From: Sphingomonas faeni
Lineage (GTDB): Bacteria; Pseudomonadota; Alphaproteobacteria; Sphingomonadales; Sphingomonadaceae
NCBI RefSeq assembly: GCF_030817315.1
Contig: NZ_JAUSZF010000001.1
Coordinates: 692,001-756,000, forward strand
Direction of reading: 5' to 3'
Length of the DNA stretch: 64,000 nucleotides
The notes under the pieces were generated by a model, which saw nothing but the letters and a program-made list of their open reading frames with translations, was not told the DNA's origin and did not search any database. Made by a program: the position numbers and the translations under genes. Shown piece by piece: positions 37,247 through 45,873 of the stretch; position 1 is the first letter of the stretch; the number at the start of each line of letters is the position of its first letter.

Positions 37247-38209
37247 GTGACGATTTTGCGACAGCCAACGCGGGCGGGGGTACGGGACGCCGCGGAAAAG
37301 ATCGCGCGGATCCTGCCGCCGACGCCGCTCTTTTTGAGCGAAATCAAAGGTGTGCCGGTCGCGTTCAAGGCCGAATCGTTGCAACCGATCGGCGCCTTCA
37401 AGATTCGCGGTGCATGGCATCGGCTCACCGCATTGGACGAAGCCGCGCGGAAAAAAGGCGTGGTCGCGTTTTCCTCGGGCAATCACGCGCAGGGCGTTGC
37501 CTGGGCAGCCAAGCGGCTCGGCATCTCGGCAACGATCGTGATGCCCTCGGATGCGCCTCGACTCAAACGCGAATCGACGCTCGCGCTGGGAGCGGAGGTG
37601 GTCACCTACGACCGCGCAACCGAAAGCCGCGAGGCGATCGCTGCCGGACTGGCCGAAGCACGGGGTGCGACACTGGTGCCGAGCTTCGACGATCCGTGGA
37701 TCATCGAGGGGCAGGGGAGCGCCGGGATCGAGGCCGCAACGCAGATGGCGGAGCTGGGCATGGGCACCCCCAGCCGCGTGATAATCCCGTGCGGCGGTGG
37801 CGGCCTCTCGGCAGGCATCGCGCTGGCCTTGAAGGACAGCGCGATCACCGTCGTCGAACCCGAAGGCTGGGACGACATGCGCCGCTCGCTCGAGGCCTCC
37901 TGGATCGAACCCGTCGGCCCCAACCCGCCGCCAACCGCGTGTGATTCGCTCCAGACGTTACGCGTGTCGCCACTGACCTTCGACGTCCTCTCCCGCCGCG
38001 ACGCGACTGGCGTTGCTGTCAGCGAGCCGGAGATCGCCGCTGCTCAACGCTGGGCCGCGGAGAAACTGCGTCTGGTGATCGAACCCGGCGGCGCGGTCGG
38101 GCTGGCCGCGGTGCTCGCCGGCAAGGTAAAGCTGGAACCCGGCCTGCTCGTCATCCTCTCCGGCGGCAACGTCGACCTCGCCGCGTACGCAAAGGCAATG
38201 GCCGCATGA
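37247..38209 (+). CDS. Serine/threonine dehydratase family protein
   Basis: A 320-residue fold-type II PLP enzyme. The PLP Lys lies in GAFKIRGAWHRL (about residue 53), the substrate loop is SSGNHAQGVA, and the phosphate-binding loop is PCGGGGLSAGIA. It lacks a regulatory ACT domain. It is of the IlvA/serine-racemase-like type; deamination of threonine or serine is likely, though the substrate is uncertain. The start is GTG 37247 behind aggagccagtgt. Its stop overlaps the start of the small membrane protein gene. Confidence 0.88.
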   Translation: MTILRQPTRAGVRDAAEKIARILPPTPLFLSEIKGVPVAFKAESLQPIGAFKIRGAWHRLTALDEAARKKGVVAFSSGNHAQGVAWAAKRLGISATIVMPSDAPRLKRESTLALGAEVVTYDRATESREAIAAGLAEARGATLVPSFDDPWIIEGQGSAGIEAATQMAELGMGTPSRVIIPCGGGGLSAGIALALKDSAITVVEPEGWDDMRRSLEASWIEPVGPNPPPTACDSLQTLRVSPLTFDVLSRRDATGVAVSEPEIAAAQRWAAEKLRLVIEPGGAVGLAAVLAGKVKLEPGLLVILSGGNVDLAAYAKAMAA

Positions 38210-38385
38210 ACCCTGCACTGACCTCGATCGCCGCCGCGGCGCCCGCCATCGCCATGCTGGGAATGTTCGCGTGCCTGATCGGCGGAGTAGCGCTGATCGT
38301 GAAGAAGCAGGACACGAAAAAAGGCGTGCTGATGCTGGTAATGGCCGCCGTTTTGCTAGCCAACGTAGCGATCTGGACACTCTAA
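38206..38385 (+). CDS. Small membrane protein, 59 aa
   Basis: A short gene whose ATG overlaps the dehydratase stop (ATGA). It encodes 59 residues with two predicted transmembrane helices: AAAAPAIAMLGMFACLIGGV then MLVMAAVLLANVAIWTL, separated by a charged turn VKKQDTKKG. The coupling to the dehydratase and the clear two-helix pattern support a real gene. Function unknown. Confidence 0.7.
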   Translation: MNPALTSIAAAAPAIAMLGMFACLIGGVALIVKKQDTKKGVLMLVMAAVLLANVAIWTL

Positions 38386-38527
38386 CTCCCTCGCCCCTGC
38401 AGGGAGAGGGAAGGGGCCCGCCGCGCTTGCGGTGGGAAGGGAGAGGGGGTTGGGGAGAGCATATCTATCCCCAACTCCCCCTCATCCGACGCTGTCGCGC
38501 CACCTTCTCCCCGAGGGGAGAAGGACA
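38386..38527. repeat. Palindromic repeat, family F (B-like)
   Basis: About 140 bp: ctcgcccctgcagggagagg-gaagggg, a ccgccgcgcttgcggtggg hairpin, gggagagggggttggggag, then the inverse ctccccaac tccccct and ccttctccccgaggggagaagg. The same design occurs at 59575-59691. Confidence 0.8.
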
Positions 38528-38530
38528 GAA

Positions 38531-39187
38531 TCACCTAATCGGCGAGTTCGGGTCCAGCCGCATATCCAGATACTTGTCCACCGACCCCATCAGCTCCGGC
38601 ATCTCATGCTCGAAGAAGTGGTTCGCCTTCGGGATCGTGTCGTGATGGATCGTGATATGCTTCTGCGTCCGCAGCTTGTCGACCAGCTTCTGCGTAGCAC
38701 CGGGCGTCGCGACCTCGTCGGCTTCACCCTGGATGATGATCCCGCTCGACGGGCACGGCGCTAGGAACGTGAAGTCGTACAAATTCGCCGGCGGAGCGAC
38801 CGAGATGAACCCACGGATCTCCGGACGGCGCATCAGCAGCTGCATGCCGATCCACGCACCGAAGCTGACGCCCGCGATCCAGGTCGTCTGTGCCTCGGGA
38901 TGGAAGCTCTGCACCCAGTCGAGTGCACTCGCAGCGTCGGACAATTCGCCGACGCCGTTGTCGAACACGCCCTGGCTCTTGCCGACACCGCGAAAGTTGA
39001 ACCGGAGCGTCGCGAAGCCACGCCGCTGGAAGGTCTTGTAGAGCTGCTGCACGATCGCGTTGTTCATCGTGCCACCGGCCGACGGATGCGGATGCAGGAT
39101 CATCGCGACCGGCGCGCGCGGACGCGGGCCCGGCGCAAAACGACCTTCGAGACGGCCTTCGGGGCCGGGGAAAATGACTTCTGGCAT
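38531..39187 (-). CDS. Alpha/beta hydrolase
   Basis: A 218-residue cytosolic hydrolase of the dienelactone-hydrolase-like group. Motifs: AMILHPHPSAGGTMNN (oxyanion HPHP), FNFRGVGKSQG, AGVSFGAWIGMQL with nucleophile Ser, IQGEADEVATP and NHFFEHEM with the catalytic His. Start ATG 39187 (MPEVIFPGPEGRLEG). Close homologues are conserved beside cysteine desulfurase genes in sphingomonads as far as I recall, but the function is unknown. Confidence 0.85.
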   Translation of the reverse strand: MPEVIFPGPEGRLEGRFAPGPRPRAPVAMILHPHPSAGGTMNNAIVQQLYKTFQRRGFATLRFNFRGVGKSQGVFDNGVGELSDAASALDWVQSFHPEAQTTWIAGVSFGAWIGMQLLMRRPEIRGFISVAPPANLYDFTFLAPCPSSGIIIQGEADEVATPGATQKLVDKLRTQKHITIHHDTIPKANHFFEHEMPELMGSVDKYLDMRLDPNSPIR

Positions 39188-39268
39188 GGGCACTCGCGAG
39201 CTGGGATACGCACTCGGGTAGAGTGCCTGATTATGCGCGCTATATAGCGTTCGAGCCCCTTTTCGCAA

Positions 39269-40288
39269 TTGGAACCGGTCCTGTCCCGCATCTACCTCGA
39301 TCACGCTGCCACCACGCCGATGCGCCCCGAGGCGATGGCGGCGGTTGCGGACGGCATGGCGCGCTGGGCGAACCCGTCCTCGCCGCATGCCGAGGGACGC
39401 GCGGCACGGGCTGCGCTCGAGGATGCGCGGAAGCGTATCGCCAAGGCGCTTGACTGGCCGCACCACGTGATCCTGACGAGCGGCGCGAGCGAGTCCGCGG
39501 CGCTTGCGTTGAAAGGGCGGCCCAGCCTCGGCGTGGCCGCGGTGGAACACGACGCGGTGCTCCGGGCGGCCGAACGCCCGATAACGCTGAACGTCGACGA
39601 CCGCGGAATCGTCGCCCCCAGCCAGACCACGCAGACGATCGCGCTCCAGTCCGCCAACAGCGAAACCGGCGTATTGCAGGATCGCCCCACCGGCCTCTGG
39701 ATCGCCGACTGCTCGCAGACCGCCGGCAAGCTCCCGCTCCCCGACGCCGACCTCATCATCGTCTCCGCGCACAAGCTCGGCGGCCCCCCCGGCATAGGCG
39801 CGTTGCTGGTCCGCGACCTCGGCCTCCTCGACCCGACCGGTGGACAGGAACGCGGCTATCGCGGCGGCACTGAGAACCTCCCCGGCGCGCTAGGCTTCGC
39901 CACCGCGCTGGAGGCTCCGCGAGACTGGTTCGCCGGCATGGCCGATCTCCGCGCCAAGCTCGACGAAGCGATCCTCACAGGCGGCGGTGAGATCGTCGCG
40001 CACCACGCCCCGCGCATCCCGACGATAGCCTCCTACCGCATGCCCGGAATCAGCTCCGCCGCGCAGCTTATCCGCCTCGACATGGCCGGGTTCGCCGTCT
40101 CCGCGGGCAGCGCCTGTTCGTCCGGCAGCATGCGCCCGAGCCACGTCCTCGCCGCGATGGGCTATTCCGCGCAAGCCGCCGCCGAAGTCGTCCGCGTCAG
40201 CTTCGGCTGGACCACGACGGCCGAAGATGTCGCCAAGTTCGCCGAGGCCTGGACGCGCATCGCCACCGACATAAGGCGAGCCGCATGA
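39269..40288 (+). CDS. Cysteine desulfurase, first of a tandem pair
   Basis: About 339 residues, class V PLP enzyme that removes sulfur from cysteine. Signs: YLDHAATTPMRPEAM at the N-terminus, PLP Lys in SAHKLGGPPGIGALL and the mobile catalytic-Cys loop GSACSSGSMRPSHVL. Start codon uncertain: TTG 39269 is used here; a nearby start just before RIYLDHAATT is also possible. Length is short for IscS (about 400). It overlaps the second desulfurase gene by four bases (ATGA), suggesting the two may act together. Confidence 0.85.
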   Translation: MEPVLSRIYLDHAATTPMRPEAMAAVADGMARWANPSSPHAEGRAARAALEDARKRIAKALDWPHHVILTSGASESAALALKGRPSLGVAAVEHDAVLRAAERPITLNVDDRGIVAPSQTTQTIALQSANSETGVLQDRPTGLWIADCSQTAGKLPLPDADLIIVSAHKLGGPPGIGALLVRDLGLLDPTGGQERGYRGGTENLPGALGFATALEAPRDWFAGMADLRAKLDEAILTGGGEIVAHHAPRIPTIASYRMPGISSAAQLIRLDMAGFAVSAGSACSSGSMRPSHVLAAMGYSAQAAAEVVRVSFGWTTTAEDVAKFAEAWTRIATDIRRAA

Positions 40289-41547
40289 CCTATCTCGACT
40301 ACCAGGCGACCACCCCCCTCGCGCCCGAAGCGCTCGCCGCGATGCTCCCCTGGCTCGAATCGCAACACGCCAACCCGCATTCCCCCCACCGCGAAGGCCG
40401 CCGCGCGAAAGCCGCCGTCGAAGTCGCCCGCAACCAGGTCGCCGCACTGCTCCCCCCCGGTGGCCGCATCGCCTTCACCAGCGGCGCGACCGAGGCGCTC
40501 AACTGGGCGATCAAGGGCACGACCGGACCGATCGTGACGTTGGCTACCGAACACGCGGCCGTCCTCGACACTGTCGCGGCGGAGGCGGCGAGGGGGCGCC
40601 GCGTCACGATCCTCCCAGTCGGCGCAGACGGCCTTGGTGGGAGTGACAGTCGAGGTGCCGGCAGTCAGCACGACTCTTCCCCCCTCCCTGGAAGGGAGGG
40701 GTCGGGGGTGGGTCGGCTTCCGTATGATCGAACGACGGCGGCAAAAGCTGGCCAACCCACCCCCAGCCCCTCCCTGCCAGGGAGGGGGGAAGTCGAAAGT
40801 CGATCTACGCCAGTCGACCCCGACACATCCCGCGCCGCGATCCCCACCGGCACCGGCCTCGTCGCCGCGATGCTCGTCAACAACGAGATCGGCGTCATCC
40901 AGCCGATCGCCGCGCTCGCCGACGCCACCCACGCAGCCGGCGCGCTGATGCTCTGCGACGCGGTCCAGGGCTATGGCCGGGTAGCAATCCCAAGCACCGT
41001 CGACCTCATCGCCATCTCCGCACACAAGATCCACGGCCCCAAGGGCATCGGCGCACTCTGGATCCGAGACGGCATCGACCTCGCCCCCTTGATGCACGGC
41101 GGCGGACAGGAAGCCCCCGGCCGCTCCGGCACACTCTCGCCCGCACTATGCGTAGGCTTCGGCGTTGCCGCGCAACTCATGGCCGACCGCAAGGATCAGG
41201 ATGCCGCGCACATCGACCGTCTCTGGTCGCTCGCGCTCGACCGCCTCGGCCCCGGCTGGACGATCAACGGCGCGACCGACTTCCGCTATCACGGCAACCT
41301 CAACATCCGCCGCGAAGGCCTCGACGTGAATCGCCTCATGTCCGACTTGCGCGACATCGCCTTCTCCGCCGGTTCCGCCTGCGCCAGCGGCTCCGGCCGC
41401 TCCAGCCACGTCCTCCGCGCGATCGGCCTCACGGAAAAAGAAGCGCGCTCCAGCATCCGCCTGGGCTTCGGCCGATACACCACCGAAACCGAACTCCGCG
41501 ACGCAATCGATGCGATCGTCGCCGCAGCCGAGGCGCAATGGCCATGA
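40285..41547 (+). CDS. Cysteine desulfurase, second of pair, with in-frame repeat
   Basis: A 420-residue cysteine desulfurase. PLP Lys in SAHKIHGPKGIGAL, Cys loop AGSACASGSGRSSHVL and LVAAMLVNNEIGVIQPI are all normal. Between PVGADGL (about residue 116) and VDPDTSRAAIPTGTGL (about 177) there are about 60 extra residues compared with the family; about 40 of them (131-170) are encoded by a family A palindromic repeat read in a stop-free frame (PLPGREGSGVG at one end, PSLPGRGEV at the other). Without the insert the length would be normal for the family. The 2Fe-2S ferredoxin gene follows. Confidence 0.9.
   Translation: MTYLDYQATTPLAPEALAAMLPWLESQHANPHSPHREGRRAKAAVEVARNQVAALLPPGGRIAFTSGATEALNWAIKGTTGPIVTLATEHAAVLDTVAAEAARGRRVTILPVGADGLGGSDSRGAGSQHDSSPLPGREGSGVGRLPYDRTTAAKAGQPTPSPSLPGRGEVESRSTPVDPDTSRAAIPTGTGLVAAMLVNNEIGVIQPIAALADATHAAGALMLCDAVQGYGRVAIPSTVDLIAISAHKIHGPKGIGALWIRDGIDLAPLMHGGGQEAPGRSGTLSPALCVGFGVAAQLMADRKDQDAAHIDRLWSLALDRLGPGWTINGATDFRYHGNLNIRREGLDVNRLMSDLRDIAFSAGSACASGSGRSSHVLRAIGLTEKEARSSIRLGFGRYTTETELRDAIDAIVAAAEAQWP
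40674..40795 (+). repeat. Family A repeat inside a cysteine desulfurase gene
   Basis: About 122 bp: cccctccctggaagggaggg-gtcgggggtgggtcggc at left; gccaacccacccccagcccc-tccctgccagggaggg at right. Same orientation and reading frame (SPLP...) as the copy in metH2. Confidence 0.87.
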
Positions 41548-41849
41548 TCGTCCGCTTCATCGCCCGCGACGGCACCGCGACCACGGCCGCCGCAGACCCC
41601 GGCGACCGCCTGCTCGATGCCGCGCAGGCGCATAACCAGCCACTCGAAGGCACTTGCGAAGGCCAGCTGTCCTGCGCGACCTGCCACGTCATCGTCGACC
41701 CCGCCGATTTCGCCCGACTGCCGCCCGCGAGCGAGGACGAGGAGGACATGCTCGATCTCGCGCACGATGCGACGCGCACCAGCCGTCTCGCCTGCCAGAT
41801 CCGGCTGACCGACGCGCTCGACGGACTTACCGTGCGGATCCCCAACTAA
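41544..41849 (+). CDS. 2Fe-2S ferredoxin (adrenodoxin type)
   Basis: A 101-residue ferredoxin. The cluster ligands are Cys in GTCEGQLSCATCHVI (C-x5-C-x2-C) and a fourth in SRLACQIRL. The start overlaps the desulfurase stop as ATGA (ATG 41544); ATG 41538 is an alternative. Position after two cysteine desulfurases suggests a role as electron donor in iron-sulfur cluster assembly. Confidence 0.9.
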   Translation: MIVRFIARDGTATTAAADPGDRLLDAAQAHNQPLEGTCEGQLSCATCHVIVDPADFARLPPASEDEEDMLDLAHDATRTSRLACQIRLTDALDGLTVRIPN

Positions 41850-41973
41850 GTCAGCCAAACTCGGACAGCAAAGCTTACAGGAAGACAACGGCCGGTTCAT
41901 GGAACGTGCACGGCCGGAAGCGGATTATCCCCTCATCGCCTCAATGTACGAGGTCTTGAGAGGAGTACCGGAC

Positions 41974-42288
41974 ATGAAGATCATCGCAATGTTCGCCGCT
42001 GGTGCCTTGGCCGCGGGAACCGTTTTTGCCGCAGCCCCCGCCGACGCCCAGCGCCACGGCTGGGACGGCCCACGCGGCGGCCCCGGCTGGCATGGGCCGC
42101 GCGGTAACCGCGGCTGGCACGGCCGTCGTGGCTGGGACGGTCCGCGTCACGGCTATCGCGGCTACCGCGGCGGGTATCGTGGTGGCGGCTACGGGTATCG
42201 CGGACCCCGCGGCTATGGCCGCACGCGCGTCGTATGCCGGATCGAACGTGGCTATTACGGGCCGGTCCGTCGCTGCTTCCGCCGCTAA
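41974..42288 (+). CDS. Gly/Arg-rich secreted protein, 104 aa
   Basis: Signal peptide MKIIAMFAAGALAAGTVFAA (cleavage near ADA), then a repetitive mature part rich in Gly, Arg, His, Trp and Tyr (GPRGGPGWHGPRGNRGWHGRR, YRGYRGGYRGGGYGYRG) and a C-terminal pair of Cys (VVCRIERGYYGPVRRCFRR). Strong aggag site before ATG 41974. Such proteins are common in sphingomonads; function unknown. Confidence 0.75.
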   Translation: MKIIAMFAAGALAAGTVFAAAPADAQRHGWDGPRGGPGWHGPRGNRGWHGRRGWDGPRHGYRGYRGGYRGGGYGYRGPRGYGRTRVVCRIERGYYGPVRRCFRR

Positions 42289-42303
42289 ATCGCGCGCTGA
42301 TAC

Positions 42304-42330
42304 GGAACCGTAACGACCGAGCCTAGTTTA
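42304..42330 (+). promoter_or_regulatory. Possible EcfG-type promoter
   Basis: GGAAC (42304-42308), 16-bp spacer, AGTTTA (42325-42330). It resembles the stress sigma factor consensus, weaker at the -10 than the CsbD promoter. It lies 52 bp upstream of the 79-aa gene. Confidence 0.45.
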
Positions 42331-42381
42331 TTAACATAGGTTGCAGGGCTCAGCGGAGTTCGCACCCAGTAGGAGATTATC

Positions 42382-42621
42382 ATGAAGTTGTTCACCCTCG
42401 CCGCCGCCGGTCTCGTCGCACTCACCGGGCTCGCTCCGGTCGGCATCGCCGCCGAAGCATCGGCACAGCGCACCGTCGTCCATGAGCGCACCGTCGTGCG
42501 TCACAACGGCAACCGCCCGGGCTATCGTCGTCACGCCGTGCGCACGCGCCAGGTTTGCCGCAACGTCTACCGCAACCATCACCGCCAGCGCGTCTGCCGC
42601 ACGGTCCGCATCAACCGCTAA
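42382..42621 (+). CDS. Small secreted His/Arg-rich protein, 79 aa
   Basis: Signal peptide MKLFTLAAAGLVALTGLAPV ending near ASA, then a basic mature part with paired Cys at the end (RTRQVCRNVYRNHHRQRVCRTVRINR). The C-terminal layout resembles the Gly/Arg-rich protein upstream (two Cys in an Arg-rich tail), so the two may be related. Function unknown. Confidence 0.7.
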   Translation: MKLFTLAAAGLVALTGLAPVGIAAEASAQRTVVHERTVVRHNGNRPGYRRHAVRTRQVCRNVYRNHHRQRVCRTVRINR

Positions 42622-42680
42622 GTCCGAGCCCGCGCCTAAAGCGGCTTGATCATCCCGCCCGACCCCGCCATATGCGCCGC

Positions 42681-42769
42681 GGGAGTCGGGCGGACGTGGT
42701 CGTCGCCAACTTGGTCAGATCCGGAAGGAAGCAGCCACAACGACTCAGCTACGGGTCGTCCCGGCTCCC
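42681..42769 (+). ncRNA. ffs: Signal recognition particle RNA (small 4.5S type)
   Basis: The universally conserved SRP RNA apical region is present as TTGGTCAGATCCGGAAGGAAGCAGCC-like sequence (42712-42736, read in two parts: ggtcagatccgg and aaggaagcagcc). Flanking strands gggagtcggg and cccggctccc pair to close the hairpin. It lies 330 bp upstream of dnaX, the usual neighbour. Ends are approximate. Confidence 0.9.
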
Positions 42770-43099
42770 ACCGCGAATGTCAGAAAGCTGACATGAGCGC
42801 GGCCAGCGGCGCAAAGCGCCGTCTGACGATGCGGCTTAGCCGCAGCGCGCTACCTTCTCTTCTCAGTAAGTCGCCGACACCATTCGCGACCCGGAACGCA
42901 ACCACCCGTTCCCCAAACGTTCCAAACCAGTGTCCTACACGATCACCCCGTGCCAAGCCCGGCTGATGCACCACACCCCCGCCAAAACCGCCCCCGCAAG
43001 CCGCCGCGCCAAGCGAAGTACAGACTCTTCCCAGCATCTATACTTCCTATACTTCACTCCCCTTCGACAGCACGCGCAGCACCCGCTATGACGCCCCCA

Positions 43100-44809
43100 A
43101 TGTCAGATTCCTTCGACCTGGGCGAACCCCCGCAGCCGGCTAAGGCGCCAGCCCAAACAGGGGACGTCGCCTACCGCGTGCTCGCGCGCAAATACCGTCC
43201 GCAGACCTTTTCCGAGCTGATCGGCCAGGACGCGATGGTCCAGACGCTCGGCAACGCGATCAAGCGCGACCGGCTCGCCCACGCCTTCCTGATGACCGGC
43301 GTCCGCGGCGTCGGCAAAACCTCGACCGCGCGACTGATCGCCAAGGCGCTCAACTGCATCGGCCCCGACGGCGACGGTGGCCCGACGATCGACCCCTGCG
43401 GCATCTGCGAGCCGTGCCGCGCGATCGCCGAAGGCCGCCATATCGACGTGATCGAGATGGATGCCGCCAGCCATACCGGCGTCGACGATGTCCGCGAGAT
43501 CATCGACGCGTCGCGCTATTCGGCGGTCACCGCGCGCTTCAAGATCTACATCATCGACGAAGTCCACATGCTGTCGAAGAACGCGTTCAACGCGCTGCTG
43601 AAGACGCTGGAGGAACCACCTCCCCATGTGAAATTTCTGTTCGCGACGACCGAAGTGAACAAGGTGCCGGTGACGGTCCTCTCACGCTGCCAGCGTTTCG
43701 ACCTGCGCCGCATCTCCGCCGAACAGTTGTCGAAGCACTTCGCCTGGGTTTCCGAACAAGAGGGCGTCGTCGCCGAGCCCGAGGCGCTGATGCTGATCGC
43801 CCGCGCCGCGGAGGGCTCGGCGCGCGACGGCCTGTCGATCCTTGACCAGGCTATCGCGCATGCCGGGCTCGAAGGCGGTGGCGTGACGGCCGATGCCGTG
43901 CGCCAGATGCTCGGCTTGTCCGATCGCGGCGCGGTGCGCGACCTGCTGACGCTGATCCTCGCGGGCGACGGGGCAGGGGCGCTCGCCTCGATGCGCCGGC
44001 AATATGATTACGGCGTCGACCCGCTGTCGGTACTCCGCTCGCTGCTCGAAACCGTCCACGGCATTACGCTGACCAAGGTCGGCACGCCCCCCGATGCCGC
44101 GCAGCCGATGGAAGAGCGTGCGGCGCGCGAGGAATGGGCGGCGTCGCTCGGCTATCCCGCGCTCCACCGTCTGTGGCAGCTGTTCCTCAAGGGCCATGAC
44201 GAGGTCGCCAAGGCGGCGCTCCCGATCGAGGCGGCGGAGATGGCGCTGCTGCGCGCGATTTACGCCTCGACGCTGCCGGACCCCGGCGAGTTGGCGCGGC
44301 AAATCGCCAGCGGCAGCGCCCCCGCGGCCGCACCAGCGTCGTCACCGCCGCCGCCACCTGTGTCCCCGTCCGGCGAAGCGCCGCCCTGGAACGCGGCATC
44401 CGCTGCGAAGGCGCCCGAACCCGTGGCCACCGGCCCGATCCTGCCGCCGACGTTTGAGGCGCTGGTCGATCTGCTCGACGAATCGGGCGGGCTCGCGATT
44501 GCCGCGCGCCTCCGTCACGGTGCGCGTGTCGTAAGCTACGCGCCGCCCGAATTCGCGCTCAGCGGCAGCCGCCCGGTCTCGGCGGACACGCTCGCCGAAC
44601 TCAACACGCTGTTGAAGGCGGTGACGCGAACGGCGTGGAAGGTCTCGATCGTCGACGCACCCGGCGAGCCGACATTGCGCGAGGCGCAGGACGCCGCGGA
44701 CGCCGCGGTGCGCCAGGCTATTCTCGAATCCCCCATCATGAAGGCCGCGGTGGCTGCGTTTCCGGACGCTCAGCTCGAATCGTGGCCAGGTCAAAGGAGC
44801 AACGCATGA
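43100..44809 (+). CDS. dnaX: DNA polymerase III gamma/tau subunit
   Basis: About 569 residues, the clamp-loader ATPase. Motifs: YRVLARKYRPQTFSELIGQ, Walker A GVRGVGKTSTAR, zinc-site cysteines in CIGPDGDGGPTIDPCGICEPC, Walker B IIDEVHMLS and SRC sensor SRCQRFDL. The C-terminal part beyond about residue 370 carries an Ala/Pro-rich linker and the tau-like domain. ATG 43088 is an in-frame alternative four codons upstream. The gene overlaps ybaB by four bases. Confidence 0.95.
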   Translation: MSDSFDLGEPPQPAKAPAQTGDVAYRVLARKYRPQTFSELIGQDAMVQTLGNAIKRDRLAHAFLMTGVRGVGKTSTARLIAKALNCIGPDGDGGPTIDPCGICEPCRAIAEGRHIDVIEMDAASHTGVDDVREIIDASRYSAVTARFKIYIIDEVHMLSKNAFNALLKTLEEPPPHVKFLFATTEVNKVPVTVLSRCQRFDLRRISAEQLSKHFAWVSEQEGVVAEPEALMLIARAAEGSARDGLSILDQAIAHAGLEGGGVTADAVRQMLGLSDRGAVRDLLTLILAGDGAGALASMRRQYDYGVDPLSVLRSLLETVHGITLTKVGTPPDAAQPMEERAAREEWAASLGYPALHRLWQLFLKGHDEVAKAALPIEAAEMALLRAIYASTLPDPGELARQIASGSAPAAAPASSPPPPPVSPSGEAPPWNAASAAKAPEPVATGPILPPTFEALVDLLDESGGLAIAARLRHGARVVSYAPPEFALSGSRPVSADTLAELNTLLKAVTRTAWKVSIVDAPGEPTLREAQDAADAAVRQAILESPIMKAAVAAFPDAQLESWPGQRSNA

Positions 44810-45129
44810 AGAATATCGATGAAATCCTCGCCATGGCGCAGAACGTCCAGAGCGAGATGGAAAAGGCGCAGGCCAATCTCGACACGATCGAGGTCGAGGG
44901 CGCATCCGGCGGCGGCCTGGTCAAGATCAAGGCCTCCGCAAAGGGCCGCATCATCAACATCGCGATCGACGATTCGCTGATGCAAGTGAGCGAGAAGCAG
45001 ATGCTCGAGGACCTGCTGACGGCAGCGTTCAACGACGCGCGTGCGAAGGCCGACGCAGTGTCGGGCAGCGAAATGTCGAAGATGACCAGCGGGTTGCAGC
45101 TGCCACCAGGCTTCAAGCTGCCGTTCTGA
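44806..45129 (+). CDS. ybaB: YbaB/EbfC nucleoid-associated protein
   Basis: A 107-residue DNA-binding protein (ILAMAQNVQSEMEKAQANLDTI, then TSGLQLPPGFKLPF with the family C-terminus). Start ATG overlaps the dnaX stop as ATGA, behind caaaggagcaacgc. dnaX-ybaB is the usual order; recR, which often follows, is absent here. Confidence 0.94.
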   Translation: MKNIDEILAMAQNVQSEMEKAQANLDTIEVEGASGGGLVKIKASAKGRIINIAIDDSLMQVSEKQMLEDLLTAAFNDARAKADAVSGSEMSKMTSGLQLPPGFKLPF

Positions 45130-45148
45130 TATCTGCAACCTAACCTTG

Positions 45149-45182
45149 CACCGTCACCCTGGCTTTCGCTGGGGTGACGGTG
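45149..45182. terminator. Bidirectional terminator hairpin
   Basis: A 10-bp stem (accgtcaccc / gggtgacggt) with a loop that itself contains ctggctttcgctgg-type pairing, followed by gtttgtc on the plus strand. It lies between the convergent ybaB and mtgA genes. Confidence 0.65.
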
Positions 45183-45186
45183 TTTG

Positions 45187-45864
45187 TCAGGACGTGCGCA
45201 GGCAGCCGTCCAACCCGTCGTTCCGCACCACCGAAACCCGCCGCGACAGCGTATTCCCGTGCTTCCGCACGAACCCATGCGGGTCGATCGCAGCGCGCTT
45301 CTTCGGCAATGGCAGCACCGCGGCGATTCGCCCGGCCTCGGTCGGCGACAGTTTCGACGCGTCGTGGTTGAAATACCGGATCGCCCCGGCGTTCGCGCCG
45401 TATGTCCCGATCCCGGTCTCGGCGATGTTCAGATACACCTCCATGATCCGCCGCTTCGGCCACAGCACTTCGATCAGCACGGTAAAATACGCCTCGAACG
45501 CTTTGCGCACATAGCCGCCGCCCTGGAACAGGAACGCGTTCTTCGCCGTCTGCTGGCTGATCGTCGAGCCACCGCGGATCCGCCCGCCCTGCGCATTCCG
45601 CGCCGCCGCGCCCGCCATCGCCTTGAAATCGAACCCGTGATGCGAACAGAACCGCGAATCCTCCCCGGCGATCGCCGCGCGCGCCATGTCCGGGTCCATC
45701 TCAGACAGCGGCATCCAGTCCTTGGTGATCGTGTGCCCGGACATCAGGTCGCCCATCATCGTCCAGGTGAACGGCACAGGTACGAAGCGGTAAAGCCCGA
45801 CCCAGGCGACCGTGACCAGCACGAGCGTGAAGACGATCTTGGCGAAGATGCGGAGGAAGCCCAT
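45187..45864 (-). CDS. mtgA: Monofunctional peptidoglycan transglycosylase
   Basis: A 225-residue GT51 glycosyltransferase that polymerises lipid II. One N-terminal membrane anchor (IFAKIVFTLVLVTVAWVGL), then motifs AIAGEDSRFCSHHGFD (catalytic Glu), GGSTISQQTAKN, KRRIMEVYLNIAETG. Length is typical of MtgA, and there is no transpeptidase domain. Confidence 0.93.
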   Translation of the reverse strand: MGFLRIFAKIVFTLVLVTVAWVGLYRFVPVPFTWTMMGDLMSGHTITKDWMPLSEMDPDMARAAIAGEDSRFCSHHGFDFKAMAGAAARNAQGGRIRGGSTISQQTAKNAFLFQGGGYVRKAFEAYFTVLIEVLWPKRRIMEVYLNIAETGIGTYGANAGAIRYFNHDASKLSPTEAGRIAAVLPLPKKRAAIDPHGFVRKHGNTLSRRVSVVRNDGLDGCLRTS

Positions 45865-45873
45865 CGGCGTTCC

